Assembly: GCA_005879205.1 (NCBI GenBank)
Contig: VBLD01000086.1
Span: 1 to 33,020, forward strand
Reading direction: 5' to 3'
DNA: 33,020 nucleotides
Source of the DNA: Deltaproteobacteria bacterium
Lineage (GTDB): Bacteria > Desulfobacterota > Binatia > DP-6
The notes below the pieces were generated by a model that saw only the letters and a program-made list of their open reading frames with translations, ran no database searches and was not told the origin of the DNA. Both the position numbers and the translations under genes were made by a program. Below are positions 1-8,560 of this stretch, one piece after another (positions within the stretch are counted from its first letter, which is position 1; each line of letters starts with the position of its first letter).

Positions 1-434
1 AGTTCTGGCAGGTCCCCCGCTTCCGCGGCGACCCGCCCGCCGACTACCCGACGGACCCGGTCGCCGAGCGCGACGGGATGCGTTTGCGGGCGAGCCACCT
101 GGCCCTCACCGTGCGGTCGATCGACGACACGCTCGCCTGGTTCCGGCGAACGTTCCCCATCGAGGTGTCCGAGGCGAAGCGACGGAGCGCGGACGGCGCG
201 GGGGAAACCCTTGCGCTGCGGCTGGCGGGCTACCCGCTCGAGCTCGTCGAGGCCTCCGGCGGAGGCCAGGGCTTCCGTCACCTGGCCATCGACGTCGAAC
301 CGCTCGCTCCCTTCCTGGCGCAGCTCGAAGCCGAAGGCCTGCGGGTCGAGCGGAGCGCGGGGCCTGCGCTGGTCGAGCTCGATGGCGCCACCCTGCTGCT
401 TCGCGAGTGCACGGGCCTCGGACGTCGGGCCTGA
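1..434 (+). CDS. VOC (glyoxalase/epimerase-fold) protein, 5' partial
   Basis: The frame is open from the left edge (first whole codon at base 3) to a TGA at 432-434, so the gene probably begins outside the window. An ATG at 78 could alternatively start a single-domain 118-residue protein. The segment after 78 has the beta-alpha-beta-beta-beta pattern of the vicinal oxygen chelate superfamily. It starts with ASHLALTV followed by an amphipathic helix, has a second block FRHLAID, and ends with a strand LLLRE. The two His and the final Glu sit where VOC proteins place metal ligands. The family includes glyoxalase I, methylmalonyl-CoA epimerase and dioxygenases, and the sequence does not decide between them. 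The 25 residues before the ATG are Pro/Asp-rich and coding-like, and may link to an upstream VOC half. The HAD gene starts 3 nt downstream, so the two are probably co-transcribed. Confidence 0.7.
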   Translation, partial: FWQVPRFRGDPPADYPTDPVAERDGMRLRASHLALTVRSIDDTLAWFRRTFPIEVSEAKRRSADGAGETLALRLAGYPLELVEASGGGQGFRHLAIDVEPLAPFLAQLEAEGLRVERSAGPALVELDGATLLLRECTGLGRRA

Positions 435-437
435 TCG

Positions 438-1145
438 ATGCCCCTCGGCGCCGTCACTCTCGACGCCGCCGGCACGCTCTTCGAGGTGGCCGAGCCGGTC
501 GGAGCGACCTATGCCCGCATCGCCGCACGGCACGGCATCGGTCTCGCACCCGCGGAGGTGATGCGGCGCTTCCGGGCCGCGCTGGCCGCCGCCCCGCCCC
601 TCGCCTTTCCCGGCGCCAGCCCGGTTCGTCTCGGCGATCACGAGCGCGCGTGGTGGTACGCGGTCGTCCGCCGCGCCTTCGGAGCCGGGGCCACGTCGCC
701 GCAGTTCGACGCGTGCTTCACCGAGCTGTTCGACGTCTTTGCGCAGGCGGCTGCGTGGCGGGTTTTCCCCGACGCCCCCGGGGCGCTGCGCGCGCTTCGC
801 GCCCGCGGCCTGCGCGTCGGGGTCGTCTCGAATTTCGACGGCCGCCTGCTCGGGTTGCTCGAGCACCTCGGCCTCGCCCCGCTCGTCGACCGGACCGTCC
901 ATTCGACGCGGGTCGGGGTCGCGAAGCCCGACCCGGCGATCTTCCACGTCGCGCTCGAGGCGCTCGGCGTTCCGCCTTCCGAAGCGCTGCATGCGGGCGA
1001 CGACGTCATGGCCGACGTCGAGGGCGCGTTGGCCGCCGGCCTGCGCGCCGTGCTGATCGACCGCGAGGAACGGCGAGCCGCGCTACCGCCAGGCGTGCAG
1101 CGCGTCCGGAGCGTCGCGGAGCTCGTGGCCGGGCTCGACTCGTGA
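438..1145 (+). CDS. HAD-IA family hydrolase (DREG-2/HDHD3-like)
   Basis: This 235-residue protein has all four haloacid dehalogenase motifs. Motif I is LDAAGTLF with the nucleophile Asp9. Motif II is VVSNFDG with Ser131. Motif III is Lys163 in VAKPDP. Motif IV is AGDDVMAD with Asp188/Asp189. The helical cap between motifs I and II (about residues 18-105) places it in subfamily IA. The second Asp of the classical DxDxT signature is Ala here (D-A-A-G-T). That substitution is typical of the REG-2-like branch, so loss of activity should not be assumed. The family hydrolyses phosphate esters, but the substrate cannot be told. The ATG lies 3 nt after the VOC stop codon, suggesting translational coupling. 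Confidence 0.85.
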   Translation: MPLGAVTLDAAGTLFEVAEPVGATYARIAARHGIGLAPAEVMRRFRAALAAAPPLAFPGASPVRLGDHERAWWYAVVRRAFGAGATSPQFDACFTELFDVFAQAAAWRVFPDAPGALRALRARGLRVGVVSNFDGRLLGLLEHLGLAPLVDRTVHSTRVGVAKPDPAIFHVALEALGVPPSEALHAGDDVMADVEGALAAGLRAVLIDREERRAALPPGVQRVRSVAELVAGLDS

Positions 1146-1146
1146 G

Positions 1147-1305
1147 CTATCCATACACGTCCACCAGAAGGCCGACCGCCTGCGGCGGCTGTCGGTAGTC
1201 GCCCGACGGCGACGGGTCGTCGTCGACCTCCGGCTCGACCGCCGGCGGCAGGACCTCGGGAACGAGAACCAGCCTCGGCGTGCACGGTGCGGGCAACGAC
1301 TCCAT
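1147..1305 (-). CDS. Possible 52-residue acidic, proline-rich protein
   Basis: This small frame is on the minus strand with ATG at 1305 and TAG at 1147-1149, just beyond the HAD stop codon. The predicted peptide is rich in Pro, Val and Asp/Glu. It has a run of strand-like residues (LVLVPEVLPP), an acidic patch (EVDDDPSPSGDY) and the end GLLVDVY. Codon third positions are largely G/C as in the real genes around it. An in-frame TGA lies 21 nt upstream of the ATG, so it is not the tail of a longer protein unless there is a frameshift. No Shine-Dalgarno is visible. I do not recognise the family, and it may be a chance frame in GC-rich DNA. Confidence 0.3.
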   Translation of the reverse strand: MESLPAPCTPRLVLVPEVLPPAVEPEVDDDPSPSGDYRQPPQAVGLLVDVYG

Positions 1306-1443
1306 GCCGGGTAGTGCAACGCATCACGCGTGCCATTCACCGGCAGGACGATTCCGGTCTCCGGTGCGCAACGTCCTGCACGCCCGCGCGTACGGGATTT
1401 CCCGCCGGCGCGCGTCAGCGCTGGACCGAGAGGGTGCGCATCC
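1306..1443. other. Intergenic stretch without a recognised gene
   Basis: Between the small minus-strand frame and the hairpin after the sigma-54 regulator I see no convincing reading frame on either strand. The long frames crossing it continue antisense to the regulator and have Arg/Ala-rich shadow composition. Confidence 0.5.
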
Positions 1444-1487
1444 GAGTGCGCAGCGCCGGCCTCGCGGGTGCAGCCGGCTGCGCACTC
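1444..1487 (-). terminator. Strong hairpin after the sigma-54 regulator
   Basis: GAGTGCGCAGC (1444-1454) is complementary to GCTGCGCACTC (1477-1487). After a 2-nt bulge the pairing continues for four more bases (1457-1460 with 1473-1476). The hairpin begins 6 nt beyond the stop codon of the minus-strand regulator. No T-run follows on that strand, so this is a terminator-like or transcript-stabilising stem rather than a textbook intrinsic terminator. Confidence 0.5.
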
Positions 1488-1493
1488 CTCCCG

Positions 1494-3022
<1,529 letters not shown>

Positions 3023-3023
<1 letters not shown>

Positions 3024-3838
3024 CAGGCTCCGGCGACTGCCTCGCACGCGCGCCAGAGCGCGGTCTCGAACGCGGTGACGAGGTGATCGAGGTCGCGGGC
3101 GCCGAGGCGCAGGCGGTCCCAGGCGGACGGCTCGATCGCCGGGATGCGTCGATCGCCGCCGAAGCCATAGCCATACGCCCGCACCAGCGTGTTGGCGACG
3201 TGCACGACGGCGGTTTCGACCGGCGCCGTCGGCGCGCGCTCGGGCGTGTGATGGAAGACGACGGGCTCCAGGAGTCGGGACGGAACGCGCCAGCGTCCGA
3301 GCAGCCAGCCGGCGATCTCGGCATGGTCGACACCGAAGAGCGCCCGCTCGGCCTCGCCGAACCGAACGCCCTCTGACGCCGCGTGTTCCAGGACCGTCGC
3401 GAACGCTGCAGGCGCCTGGCGGTAGAGGACCACCTTCCCGAGGTCGTGCAGGAGGCCCGCGCCCGCGACCTCCTCGGGATGCGGCAGCCCGAGACGGCGA
3501 GCCAGCGTCCCTGCCGCCACCGCCGTGCCGACGGAGTGCTCCCAGAAGCCGCGCAGCTCGATGCGGAGATCGAGGACCGAGGTGCTGTAGACGAGGCTCC
3601 GGGCCACGGTCGTGCCGAGGACGGTGAGTGCCTGCCCCACCGAGGCGATCTTCCCCGAGAGACCGTAGAAGGCGGAGTTGGCGACCCGCAGCAGCTGAGC
3701 GGTGAGCACCTGGTCGGTCTCGATCAGCGCCGCCGCCTCGGCGTGTCCGCCGTCGGGACGGTCGAGCGCGTCGACCACCCGCTGGACGATGGCGGGCAGC
3801 GTCGGCAGCTCGCGCAGCCGCTCGACGCGCCGGCGCAT
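3023..3838 (-). CDS. HDOD domain protein
   Basis: The protein has 271 residues, nearly all of it a metal-dependent-hydrolase-related output domain. It begins with the typical LRELPTLP segment, followed by IETDQVLTAQLLRVANSAFYG (residues about 39-59) and the HD-like centre LLHDLGK with His131/Asp132. HDOD proteins sit in bacterial signalling pathways (chemotaxis, motility, c-di-GMP related), usually as scaffolds without proven catalysis. The frame remains open to 3994, but the extra N-terminus is Arg/Pro-rich and overlaps the preceding gene. ATG at 3838 lies 14 nt after that gene's stop and has GAGGGCGAGGAG just before it, so I chose it. The stop codon shares a base with the start of the sigma-54 activator. 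Confidence 0.88.
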
Positions 3839-3852
3839 CTCCTCGCCCTCGG

Positions 3853-4173
3853 TCAGGACGGGTCCCCGGTACGGGCGCTCAGGTGGCGGACGAGGGCGGC
3901 CTTGAGCGCCTCGAGGATCGGATCCGCCGGCTCGCCGGCAAAACGTGCCTCGAGGTCGGCGAGCGCACGAGCCAGATCCTTGTCTTCCTCCCACTCCGCG
4001 ACGTCGTCGCTCTCCACCACCTCGACGCTGCGCACACCGAGCCGGACGAGCGCGCGCACCACGCCGGGACCGAGTGTCGTACCCGCGCCCGCCGCGACGC
4101 GCCCGTCCGCCCCGAGCACGGCACGCGCGAGGTGCATGTTCGGCCTGGCGTGGCCAAGCCGGATGCGAACCAT
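3853..4173 (-). CDS. Small protein resembling the N-terminal domain of HD-GYP proteins
   Basis: This 106-residue soluble protein is the first gene of the operon. Its first 55 residues (MVRIRLGHARPNMHLARAVL, then G-AGTTLGPG and LGVRSVEVVE) resemble the small beta-rich module often found before HD-GYP phosphodiesterase domains. There a RPGM-LA pattern is followed by GxxLLxxGT and RLxxxGV. The rest (about 60-106) is an acidic helical tail. No catalytic residues are evident. Here the module stands alone directly upstream of an HDOD gene, which suggests a regulatory module split from its output domain. The family link comes from remembered sequence pattern only. Confidence 0.65.
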   Translation of the reverse strand: MVRIRLGHARPNMHLARAVLGADGRVAAGAGTTLGPGVVRALVRLGVRSVEVVESDDVAEWEEDKDLARALADLEARFAGEPADPILEALKAALVRHLSARTGDPS

Positions 4174-4179
4174 GCTGAA

Positions 4180-4208
4180 ACGGTAGCGGGCACCCTACCG
4201 ACTCTCAA
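4180..4208 (-). promoter_or_regulatory. Promoter of the HDOD / sigma-54 activator operon
   Basis: On the minus strand, TTGAGA (4208-4203), a 17-bp spacer and TACCGT (4185-4180) end 6 nt before the ATG at 4173, which predicts a leaderless transcript. Confidence 0.5.
4181..4200. promoter_or_regulatory. Inverted repeat inside the operon promoter
   Basis: CGGTAG (4181-4186) and CTACCG (4195-4200) form a perfect 6+8+6 dyad. It covers the -10 and most of the spacer of the promoter, a position suited to a repressor or autoregulatory site. It could also be chance. Confidence 0.35.
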
Positions 4209-4335
4209 ACCGAAAACGGGCATCCGTGACCGCTTCTCCGGCGACGTGGCGGAATTGCCGACCCGGAACTACCGCAAAAGCGAGCACGTCGTTGACTTTC
4301 GAGGATGGTACGCGCGTTGCTACGCAATGCACGTG

Positions 4336-4551
4336 ATGGACCGAACGCTCTGCGGAAAGCGATGTCACACGGTTCGCACCGTCGCCCACCATCGTGGACG
4401 CCTGCCACGTGAGACTGCCGGCACGATTCGCTACGCGCTCGAGAACATCGGCCGCACCCTGGTCTTCGTCGACTTCGACTCCGGCCCGTCGCTGATGGTT
4501 CTTCCCGACGACATCAGTCTCGAGGGTCCGGAGAAGACGGTCGAGGGCTGA
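4336..4551 (+). CDS. Small conserved-looking protein of unknown function
   Basis: This 71-residue frame begins MDRTLCGKRC; an ATG three codons upstream at 4327 is the alternative start. The C-terminal half alternates strands and turns (GTIRYALENIGR, then LVFVDFDSGPSLMVLPDDI). It resembles a family of short bacterial proteins ending in a WDSG/FDSG turn and a VLPDDI-like strand, probably a small beta-barrel. I cannot name it. It has two Cys (C-GKR-C) near the start and a basic middle. A candidate promoter TTCGAG (4298-4303), 17 bp, TACGCA (4321-4326) ends 9 nt before the ATG at 4336, matching other genes here. It converges on the carboxypeptidase gene with 31 nt between stop codons. The much longer frame open upstream runs antisense to the signalling operon and is not real. 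Confidence 0.55.
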   Translation: MDRTLCGKRCHTVRTVAHHRGRLPRETAGTIRYALENIGRTLVFVDFDSGPSLMVLPDDISLEGPEKTVEG

Positions 4552-4582
4552 GTCCGAAGCGACGGGTTGCGGCCGAGCGTTG

Positions 4583-5768
4583 TCAGGGCGTGGCGCCGTG
4601 CGTCGTGCGCCCGGACAGCGCCCGGTTCCAGAGCCACGCGAGCCAGCCCGTCGCCTCGACGTCGCGGTCGGCGACGACGGTCACCTTGCCGAGCTCTTCG
4701 TCGCCGCGGCGGATGACGACGTCGCCGAGCGGTTGGCTGCGACGAACCGGCGCTTGCAGCAGCCGAGGGACGCGTGCCTCGACCACGATGCCTCGGTCCT
4801 CGGCGCGCTTGACGAGAACGAGCAGGTCGCCCGTCGCGAGAGCCTTGACGCGATCCTCGGTGCCGCCCGCCACCGGCACCTCGCTCACCACCGCCGCACG
4901 ATGCGCCGCGGCAACCATGCGATAGCTGGCGAACGCCTCGTTCATCAGCCGGGCCGTCTCGGTGAAGCAGCCCTCCTTGGTGAGCACCCCGAGCACGACC
5001 GCGAGCAGCCGGAGGTCGTTGCGCGTCGCGGTGGCGGTGACCGAGAAGCCCGCCTCGTGATAGTAACCGGTCTTCAGGCCGGTCGCCCAGGCCGGTCGCC
5101 CCCGCATACGTGCGCACCAGGTGGTTCGTGTTCGACATCTGCAGGGTGTCGTTGCGGAAGCCGGCGCTCGGCGTACCCGCCCAGCGCATCACCTCCGGGA
5201 ATTTCATGAGCTCGCGACCCAGCACCGCGAGATCGTGTGCGCTCGTGATGTCGGCCGTCTGCCCCTTGCCCGGCGGGAGACCGTGCGGGCTCTGGTAGGT
5301 CGTCTCGGCCAGGCCGAGGGCCTTGGCGCGGGCGTTCATGAGCTCCACGAACGCCGCCGACGTCCCGGCGATGTGCTCCGCCACGGCCACGGCCGCGTCG
5401 TTCGCCGACGCGATCATGATCGCCTTCAGCAGCTCGCCGAGCGGAAACGTCTCCCCCGCCGCCAGGTAGACCTGCGAGCCACCGATACGACTCGCCCAGG
5501 CCGACGTCCGCACCGGCTCGTCGAGCGAGAGCGACCCGTCCTGCACCCGCTCCATGGCAAGCAGCACGGTCATCATCTTCGTCATCGACGCGGGCGGCCA
5601 GCGCCGGTGCGCGTCGCGCTCGGCCAGCACGGTGCCGCTGTCCGCGTCGACGACGAGATACGCCGCCGGCGCGGTTCCCGATTCCGCCTGGTGTGTCCTC
5701 GCCGGGGCCGCGGACGCGACGAGGACGCCCCACGCCACCACGGCTGCGGCTCTTCCTGTTCCCCTCAT
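4583..5768 (-). pseudogene. D-alanyl-D-alanine carboxypeptidase (PBP5/6 type), frameshifted
   Basis: This encodes a periplasmic DD-carboxypeptidase that trims the terminal D-Ala of peptidoglycan pentapeptides. An N-terminal signal sequence ends near ASAAPA. The S11-family motifs SxxK (SMTK) and SxN (SAN) are in the first frame (5768 down to about 5100). The KTG motif, the remaining catalytic core, the C-terminal beta domain and an amphipathic tail (WLAWLWNRAL) are in a second frame ending at 4583. A perfect 13-bp tandem duplication (5075-5087 and 5088-5100) separates the frames, just before LKTG. Removing one copy restores a 390-residue protein of normal family length. Unrepaired, translation ends antisense to the small gene at 4431 and lacks KTG. 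It may be a true pseudogene, a slippage-switchable gene or an assembly error. The upstream gene ends 37 nt before the ATG. Confidence 0.85.
5075..5100. repeat. Perfect 13-bp tandem duplication breaking the carboxypeptidase
   Basis: CAGGCCGGTCGCC occurs twice head-to-tail, at 5075-5087 and 5088-5100. Thirteen is not a multiple of three, so the second copy shifts the reading frame immediately upstream of the KTG motif. Confidence 0.95.
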
Positions 5769-5782
5769 CCCACTACCTCAGC

Positions 5783-5798
5783 GCCGCCTCGCGGCGGC
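5783..5798. other. Short hairpin between two minus-strand genes
   Basis: GCCGCC (5783-5788), a TCGC loop and GGCGGC (5793-5798) form a stable stem in the 37-nt gap between the unknown gene ending at 5806 and the carboxypeptidase start. It could attenuate or process the transcript, and no T-run follows. Confidence 0.35.
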
Positions 5799-5805
5799 AC
5801 GCTCC

Positions 5806-6252
5806 TCAGCGTCCGAGGGCGACGAGCGCTTCGTCGCGCCGGATGAGCTGCTCCGTATCGGCGCGAATCACGTGCCCGCCCCCGTCCAGCTCGCCGTCCA
5901 TCAGGAGTCCGCCGACGTCGCTGGCGCGCCGCAGGAACGCGAAGAAACCCGTGCGCGTCATGCGCTGCGGGACGTAGCCGCGCGCGTTCACCAGGTCGCC
6001 CCACACCGGACCGACGGCGGCGTCGCTCGTCCAGACGAAGAGCGTCCAGCCCCAGTCCCACCGGCCGCCGAGGTACTCGCCGGCATGGCGGCGCACCGGC
6101 GGTCGCCAGAAAACGAGGAAGTCACCCGAACGTCTGAGCGCGGGCAACGCTCCGAGCTGATGGGGCCGAAGGGCCTGCGGGCGGCGCACCGGCCGCACTC
6201 GGCGGCGGGCGGCGAAGTCGACCTCGATGACCTTTGCGCGCGGCTCCGGCAA
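5806..6252 (-). CDS. Hypothetical protein, TTG start
   Basis: I do not recognise this 148-residue protein. It has a strand-like beginning (KVIEVDFAA), a basic stretch rich in Arg/Pro (about 14-40), a Trp-rich central block (FLVFWRPP, then RWDWGWTLFVW) and a C-terminal half with GLLMDGELDGGGHVI. It has no signal peptide, transmembrane helix or Cys pairs and appears cytoplasmic. No ATG or GTG start is available in frame. The TTG at 6252 is supported by a promoter whose -10 ends 9 nt upstream, and an in-frame TAG lies 12 nt before the TTG. The gene lies upstream of the broken carboxypeptidase on the same strand. Confidence 0.65.
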   Translation of the reverse strand: MPEPRAKVIEVDFAARRRVRPVRRPQALRPHQLGALPALRRSGDFLVFWRPPVRRHAGEYLGGRWDWGWTLFVWTSDAAVGPVWGDLVNARGYVPQRMTRTGFFAFLRRASDVGGLLMDGELDGGGHVIRADTEQLIRRDEALVALGR

Positions 6253-6261
6253 GGCGCGCGC

Positions 6262-6290
6262 AAGCTACCAGCGGCCTCAGCGAAGGTCAA
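6262..6290 (-). promoter_or_regulatory. Promoter of the gene starting at 6252
   Basis: Minus-strand TTGACC (6290-6285), a 17-bp spacer and TAGCTT (6267-6262) end 9 nt before the TTG start codon. The arrangement matches the other near-leaderless genes and decides the start. Confidence 0.55.
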
Positions 6291-6320
6291 CGCGCAGAAT
6301 GAAAAGAAGAGCCCCCAGGG

Positions 6321-6686
6321 TCAGTTGCCGCCGTAGCGCGTGTCGACCTGACCGGCAAGGTGCTCGAGGAGCCGCTGCTCGGCCTGACGGAACGCGAGCG
6401 CACGCAGCATCTCCTGGGTCTGCTGCGCGAGGGGGATCGAGGCGATGACCCCGGCGAGCTCGGCCGGGGACAGCTGGTTGATCGCCGCCTCCATCTCGGC
6501 CAGGGCCTCCTCCGGGAGGGCCCCGACATCCGCCCGCTTCGCGACCTCGAGCGCCGCGTCGAAGCGGTTGGCGAACTGCTCTTTCGCCTCGGCTCGCTCC
6601 TCCGGAGTGCACACGACGTTCAGCTTGCGCGCCGCGGCGTCGAAGAGCCGGTCGAACGCGCCGAGCAACGCCTCGCGACCTGTCAT
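6321..6686 (-). CDS. Hypothetical helical protein
   Basis: This 121-residue protein is not recognised. It is almost entirely alpha-helical in character and rich in Ala, Glu and Leu, with one Cys (NVVCTPEE) and a repeating amphipathic pattern through EEALAEMEAAINQL and AEQRLLEHL. No signal peptide or membrane segment is present, so it is probably cytoplasmic and possibly oligomeric. It has its own promoter just before the ATG and is divergent from the ThDP enzyme gene. The next gene downstream (6252) also has a promoter, so the two need not be one transcript. Confidence 0.65.
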   Translation of the reverse strand: MTGREALLGAFDRLFDAAARKLNVVCTPEERAEAKEQFANRFDAALEVAKRADVGALPEEALAEMEAAINQLSPAELAGVIASIPLAQQTQEMLRALAFRQAEQRLLEHLAGQVDTRYGGN

Positions 6687-6692
6687 TTGGCC

Positions 6693-6721
6693 ACGATAGT
6701 CACGGCCGGGCGTCTTGTCAC
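6693..6721 (-). promoter_or_regulatory. Promoter of the helical protein gene
   Basis: Minus-strand GTGACA (6721-6716), a 17-bp spacer and TATCGT (6698-6693) end 6 nt before the ATG at 6686. A leaderless mRNA is expected. Confidence 0.55.
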
Positions 6722-6750
6722 GCCCCGGCCCACCCGACCCCGGCGCTCGC

Positions 6751-6780
6751 TTGCCTCGCGCGCCCGGGGCTTGCTACAGC
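6751..6780 (+). promoter_or_regulatory. Promoter of the ThDP enzyme gene
   Basis: TTGCCT (6751-6756), an 18-bp spacer and TACAGC (6775-6780) end 7 nt before the ATG at 6788. The boxes are weaker than the others, but the spacing is the same. Confidence 0.4.
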
Positions 6781-6787
6781 CCGACCG

Positions 6788-8527
6788 ATGGACGGAACGC
6801 GCGGCATGGGCGAGTCCCTCGGCCGCGCCGCCACCGGTCCGGGGGCGGCGCGTGCGGACGGTGGCGCCATCGTCGCCCGCGTGCTCGCTGGCGCCGGCGT
6901 CCGCCACGTGTTCACGGTGAACGGAGGCCACATCTGGCCAATCCTCGCCCACCTGCGCGAGCACGACCTGCAGAAGGTCCACAAGCGTCACAAGCAGTCA
7001 TGCGCGTACGCCGCCGACGGCTATGCCCGCACGAGCGGTCGCCCCGGCGTGCTCTCGGTGACGGCGGGCTGCGGGCTCACGAACGCCGTGACCGGTCTCT
7101 GCGTGGCCGGGCTCGCCGGCAGCGCCGTCGTCTGCATCGCCGGCCAGCACCCCACGACCGAGGATCAGCTCGGCTCCTTCCAGGAGGCCTACGGCGTCGA
7201 GATCTGCCGGACGTTCTCGAAGTTCACGAAACGGGTGCTCGACTGGTCCACCATCGAGGCCGACGTCCGCCTCGCCCTTCGCGCCGCCACGAGTCCGCCG
7301 CCCGGACCCGCGCTCGTCGAGATCCCGACCAACGTCCTCTACCAGGAGGACGACGTGTCGCGGCAGAAGGCCGGCGCGCGCCTGTATCCCATCTCGGAGC
7401 TGCGGAGCGCCGGCGACCCCGCGGCCATCGAACGCGCGCTCGACGCGATCGCGCGAGCCGAGCGGCCGCTGCTGGTCGCGGGCGACGGGATCTTCTGGTC
7501 CGACGCGGCGGCCGAGCTCCTCGCCTTTGCCACCAGGCTCGAGATCCCGGTCTACACGCGGCGCGCGGGCCAGGGCGCCGTTCCCGAGGATCACCCGCTG
7601 GCGGTACGCGGCGCGTGGAAGAAGCCCTTCACCGGCCGCGCGGACGTCGTGCTCGCGATCGGTTTCAAGTTCTGGAGCGGCGAGCACTTCGGATCTCCGC
7701 CGACGTGGAACGCGGCGGCGACGTACGTGCAGATCGATGCGGCACCCGAGCGTATCGGCTGGCACGTGCCCGCCGAGATCCCCGTCGTCGGCGACCCGAA
7801 GCTCGTGCTGCGCCAGCTCCTCGAGGGCGCCGTGGCCCGCGGTCTGGACGGCCGGCGCTACGCCGCGTGGCGCGGCGAGGTGGCCGAGGTTCGTAACGCA
7901 TTCGGCCGGACGCTCGCCGACCAGGCCCGGGCGGTCCGCGACGCCGTGCCCATCCATCCCGCCCGCGTCGTCGAGGAGCTCATCGCCGCGATGGCCCCCG
8001 ACGCCACGCTCGTGGTGGACAGCTTCACGCTCTCCGGCTGGCTCTCGCAGTGGTTCGGGGCTCGCTTCGCCGGGCAGATCGTCGACGCCGGACCCCTGGC
8101 GCCGGTGGGGCACGGCATCGGCATGGGGATCGGCGCCCAGCTCGCACGCCCCGGAAAGCAGGTCGTCGTGGTGATCGGCGACGGCGGGTTCGGCATCGGC
8201 GGCATGGAGCTCGAGACGGCGCTCAAGCACCGCCTGCCGCTGGTGACGCTCCTCTGGAACAACAGCTCGTGGGGCCCGAGCTTCGATCAGATGCCGATGC
8301 TCAAGGGGCGCGTCGACCCCTTCGACATGCTGCCCGAGCTCCGCTACGACCGCATGTTCGAGGCGATCGGCTGCCACGGCGAGCACGTGACCCGCCCCGA
8401 CGAGATCCGTCCGGCGCTCGAGCGCGCCATGGCCGCGGGGAAACCCTCGGTCATCAACGTCATCGGGGATCCGCGCGTCGGTCACGCGCGACTCGGCGGC
8501 AACCTGCTCGGCTCGACGCAGATCTAG
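6788..8527 (+). CDS. Thiamine diphosphate-dependent enzyme lacking the catalytic Glu
   Basis: This 579-residue cytoplasmic protein has the three-domain order of acetolactate synthase, oxalyl-CoA decarboxylase and 2-hydroxyacyl-CoA lyase: PYR (about 25-185), central (about 205-350) and PP (about 390-560). The ThDP/Mg motif is complete: GDGGFGIGG at 464-472, ending in Asn491-Asn492. In the PYR domain the block normally ending HEQ, whose Glu activates the cofactor, reads RHKQSCAYAADGYAR with Lys69 (codon AAG). Glyoxylate carboligase is the classical exception, using Val there, so activity is possible but the chemistry may be unusual. Alternatively this is a non-decarboxylating or regulatory paralogue. 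The enoyl-CoA hydratase operon is convergent, so a shared acyl-CoA pathway is only a suggestion. Confidence 0.88.
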   Translation: MDGTRGMGESLGRAATGPGAARADGGAIVARVLAGAGVRHVFTVNGGHIWPILAHLREHDLQKVHKRHKQSCAYAADGYARTSGRPGVLSVTAGCGLTNAVTGLCVAGLAGSAVVCIAGQHPTTEDQLGSFQEAYGVEICRTFSKFTKRVLDWSTIEADVRLALRAATSPPPGPALVEIPTNVLYQEDDVSRQKAGARLYPISELRSAGDPAAIERALDAIARAERPLLVAGDGIFWSDAAAELLAFATRLEIPVYTRRAGQGAVPEDHPLAVRGAWKKPFTGRADVVLAIGFKFWSGEHFGSPPTWNAAATYVQIDAAPERIGWHVPAEIPVVGDPKLVLRQLLEGAVARGLDGRRYAAWRGEVAEVRNAFGRTLADQARAVRDAVPIHPARVVEELIAAMAPDATLVVDSFTLSGWLSQWFGARFAGQIVDAGPLAPVGHGIGMGIGAQLARPGKQVVVVIGDGGFGIGGMELETALKHRLPLVTLLWNNSSWGPSFDQMPMLKGRVDPFDMLPELRYDRMFEAIGCHGEHVTRPDEIRPALERAMAAGKPSVINVIGDPRVGHARLGGNLLGSTQI

Positions 8528-8528
8528 G

Positions 8529-8560
8529 GTGCGGAGAGGGCGCCGCCGCGGCCTCCGCGC
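8529..8560. terminator. Hairpin between convergent genes
   Basis: GCGGAG (8531-8536) pairs with CTCCGC (8553-8558), extended by a wobble and one more pair outside. It lies between the stop codon of the ThDP gene (8527) and that of the THUMP gene (8560), and could serve both strands. No T-run is seen. Confidence 0.35.

Noticed and set aside
4431..5100. Read-through C-terminus of the carboxypeptidase in the first frame
   Set aside because: After the 13-bp duplication the translation becomes Arg/Gly-rich shadow sequence, while the true protein continues in the other frame to 4583.
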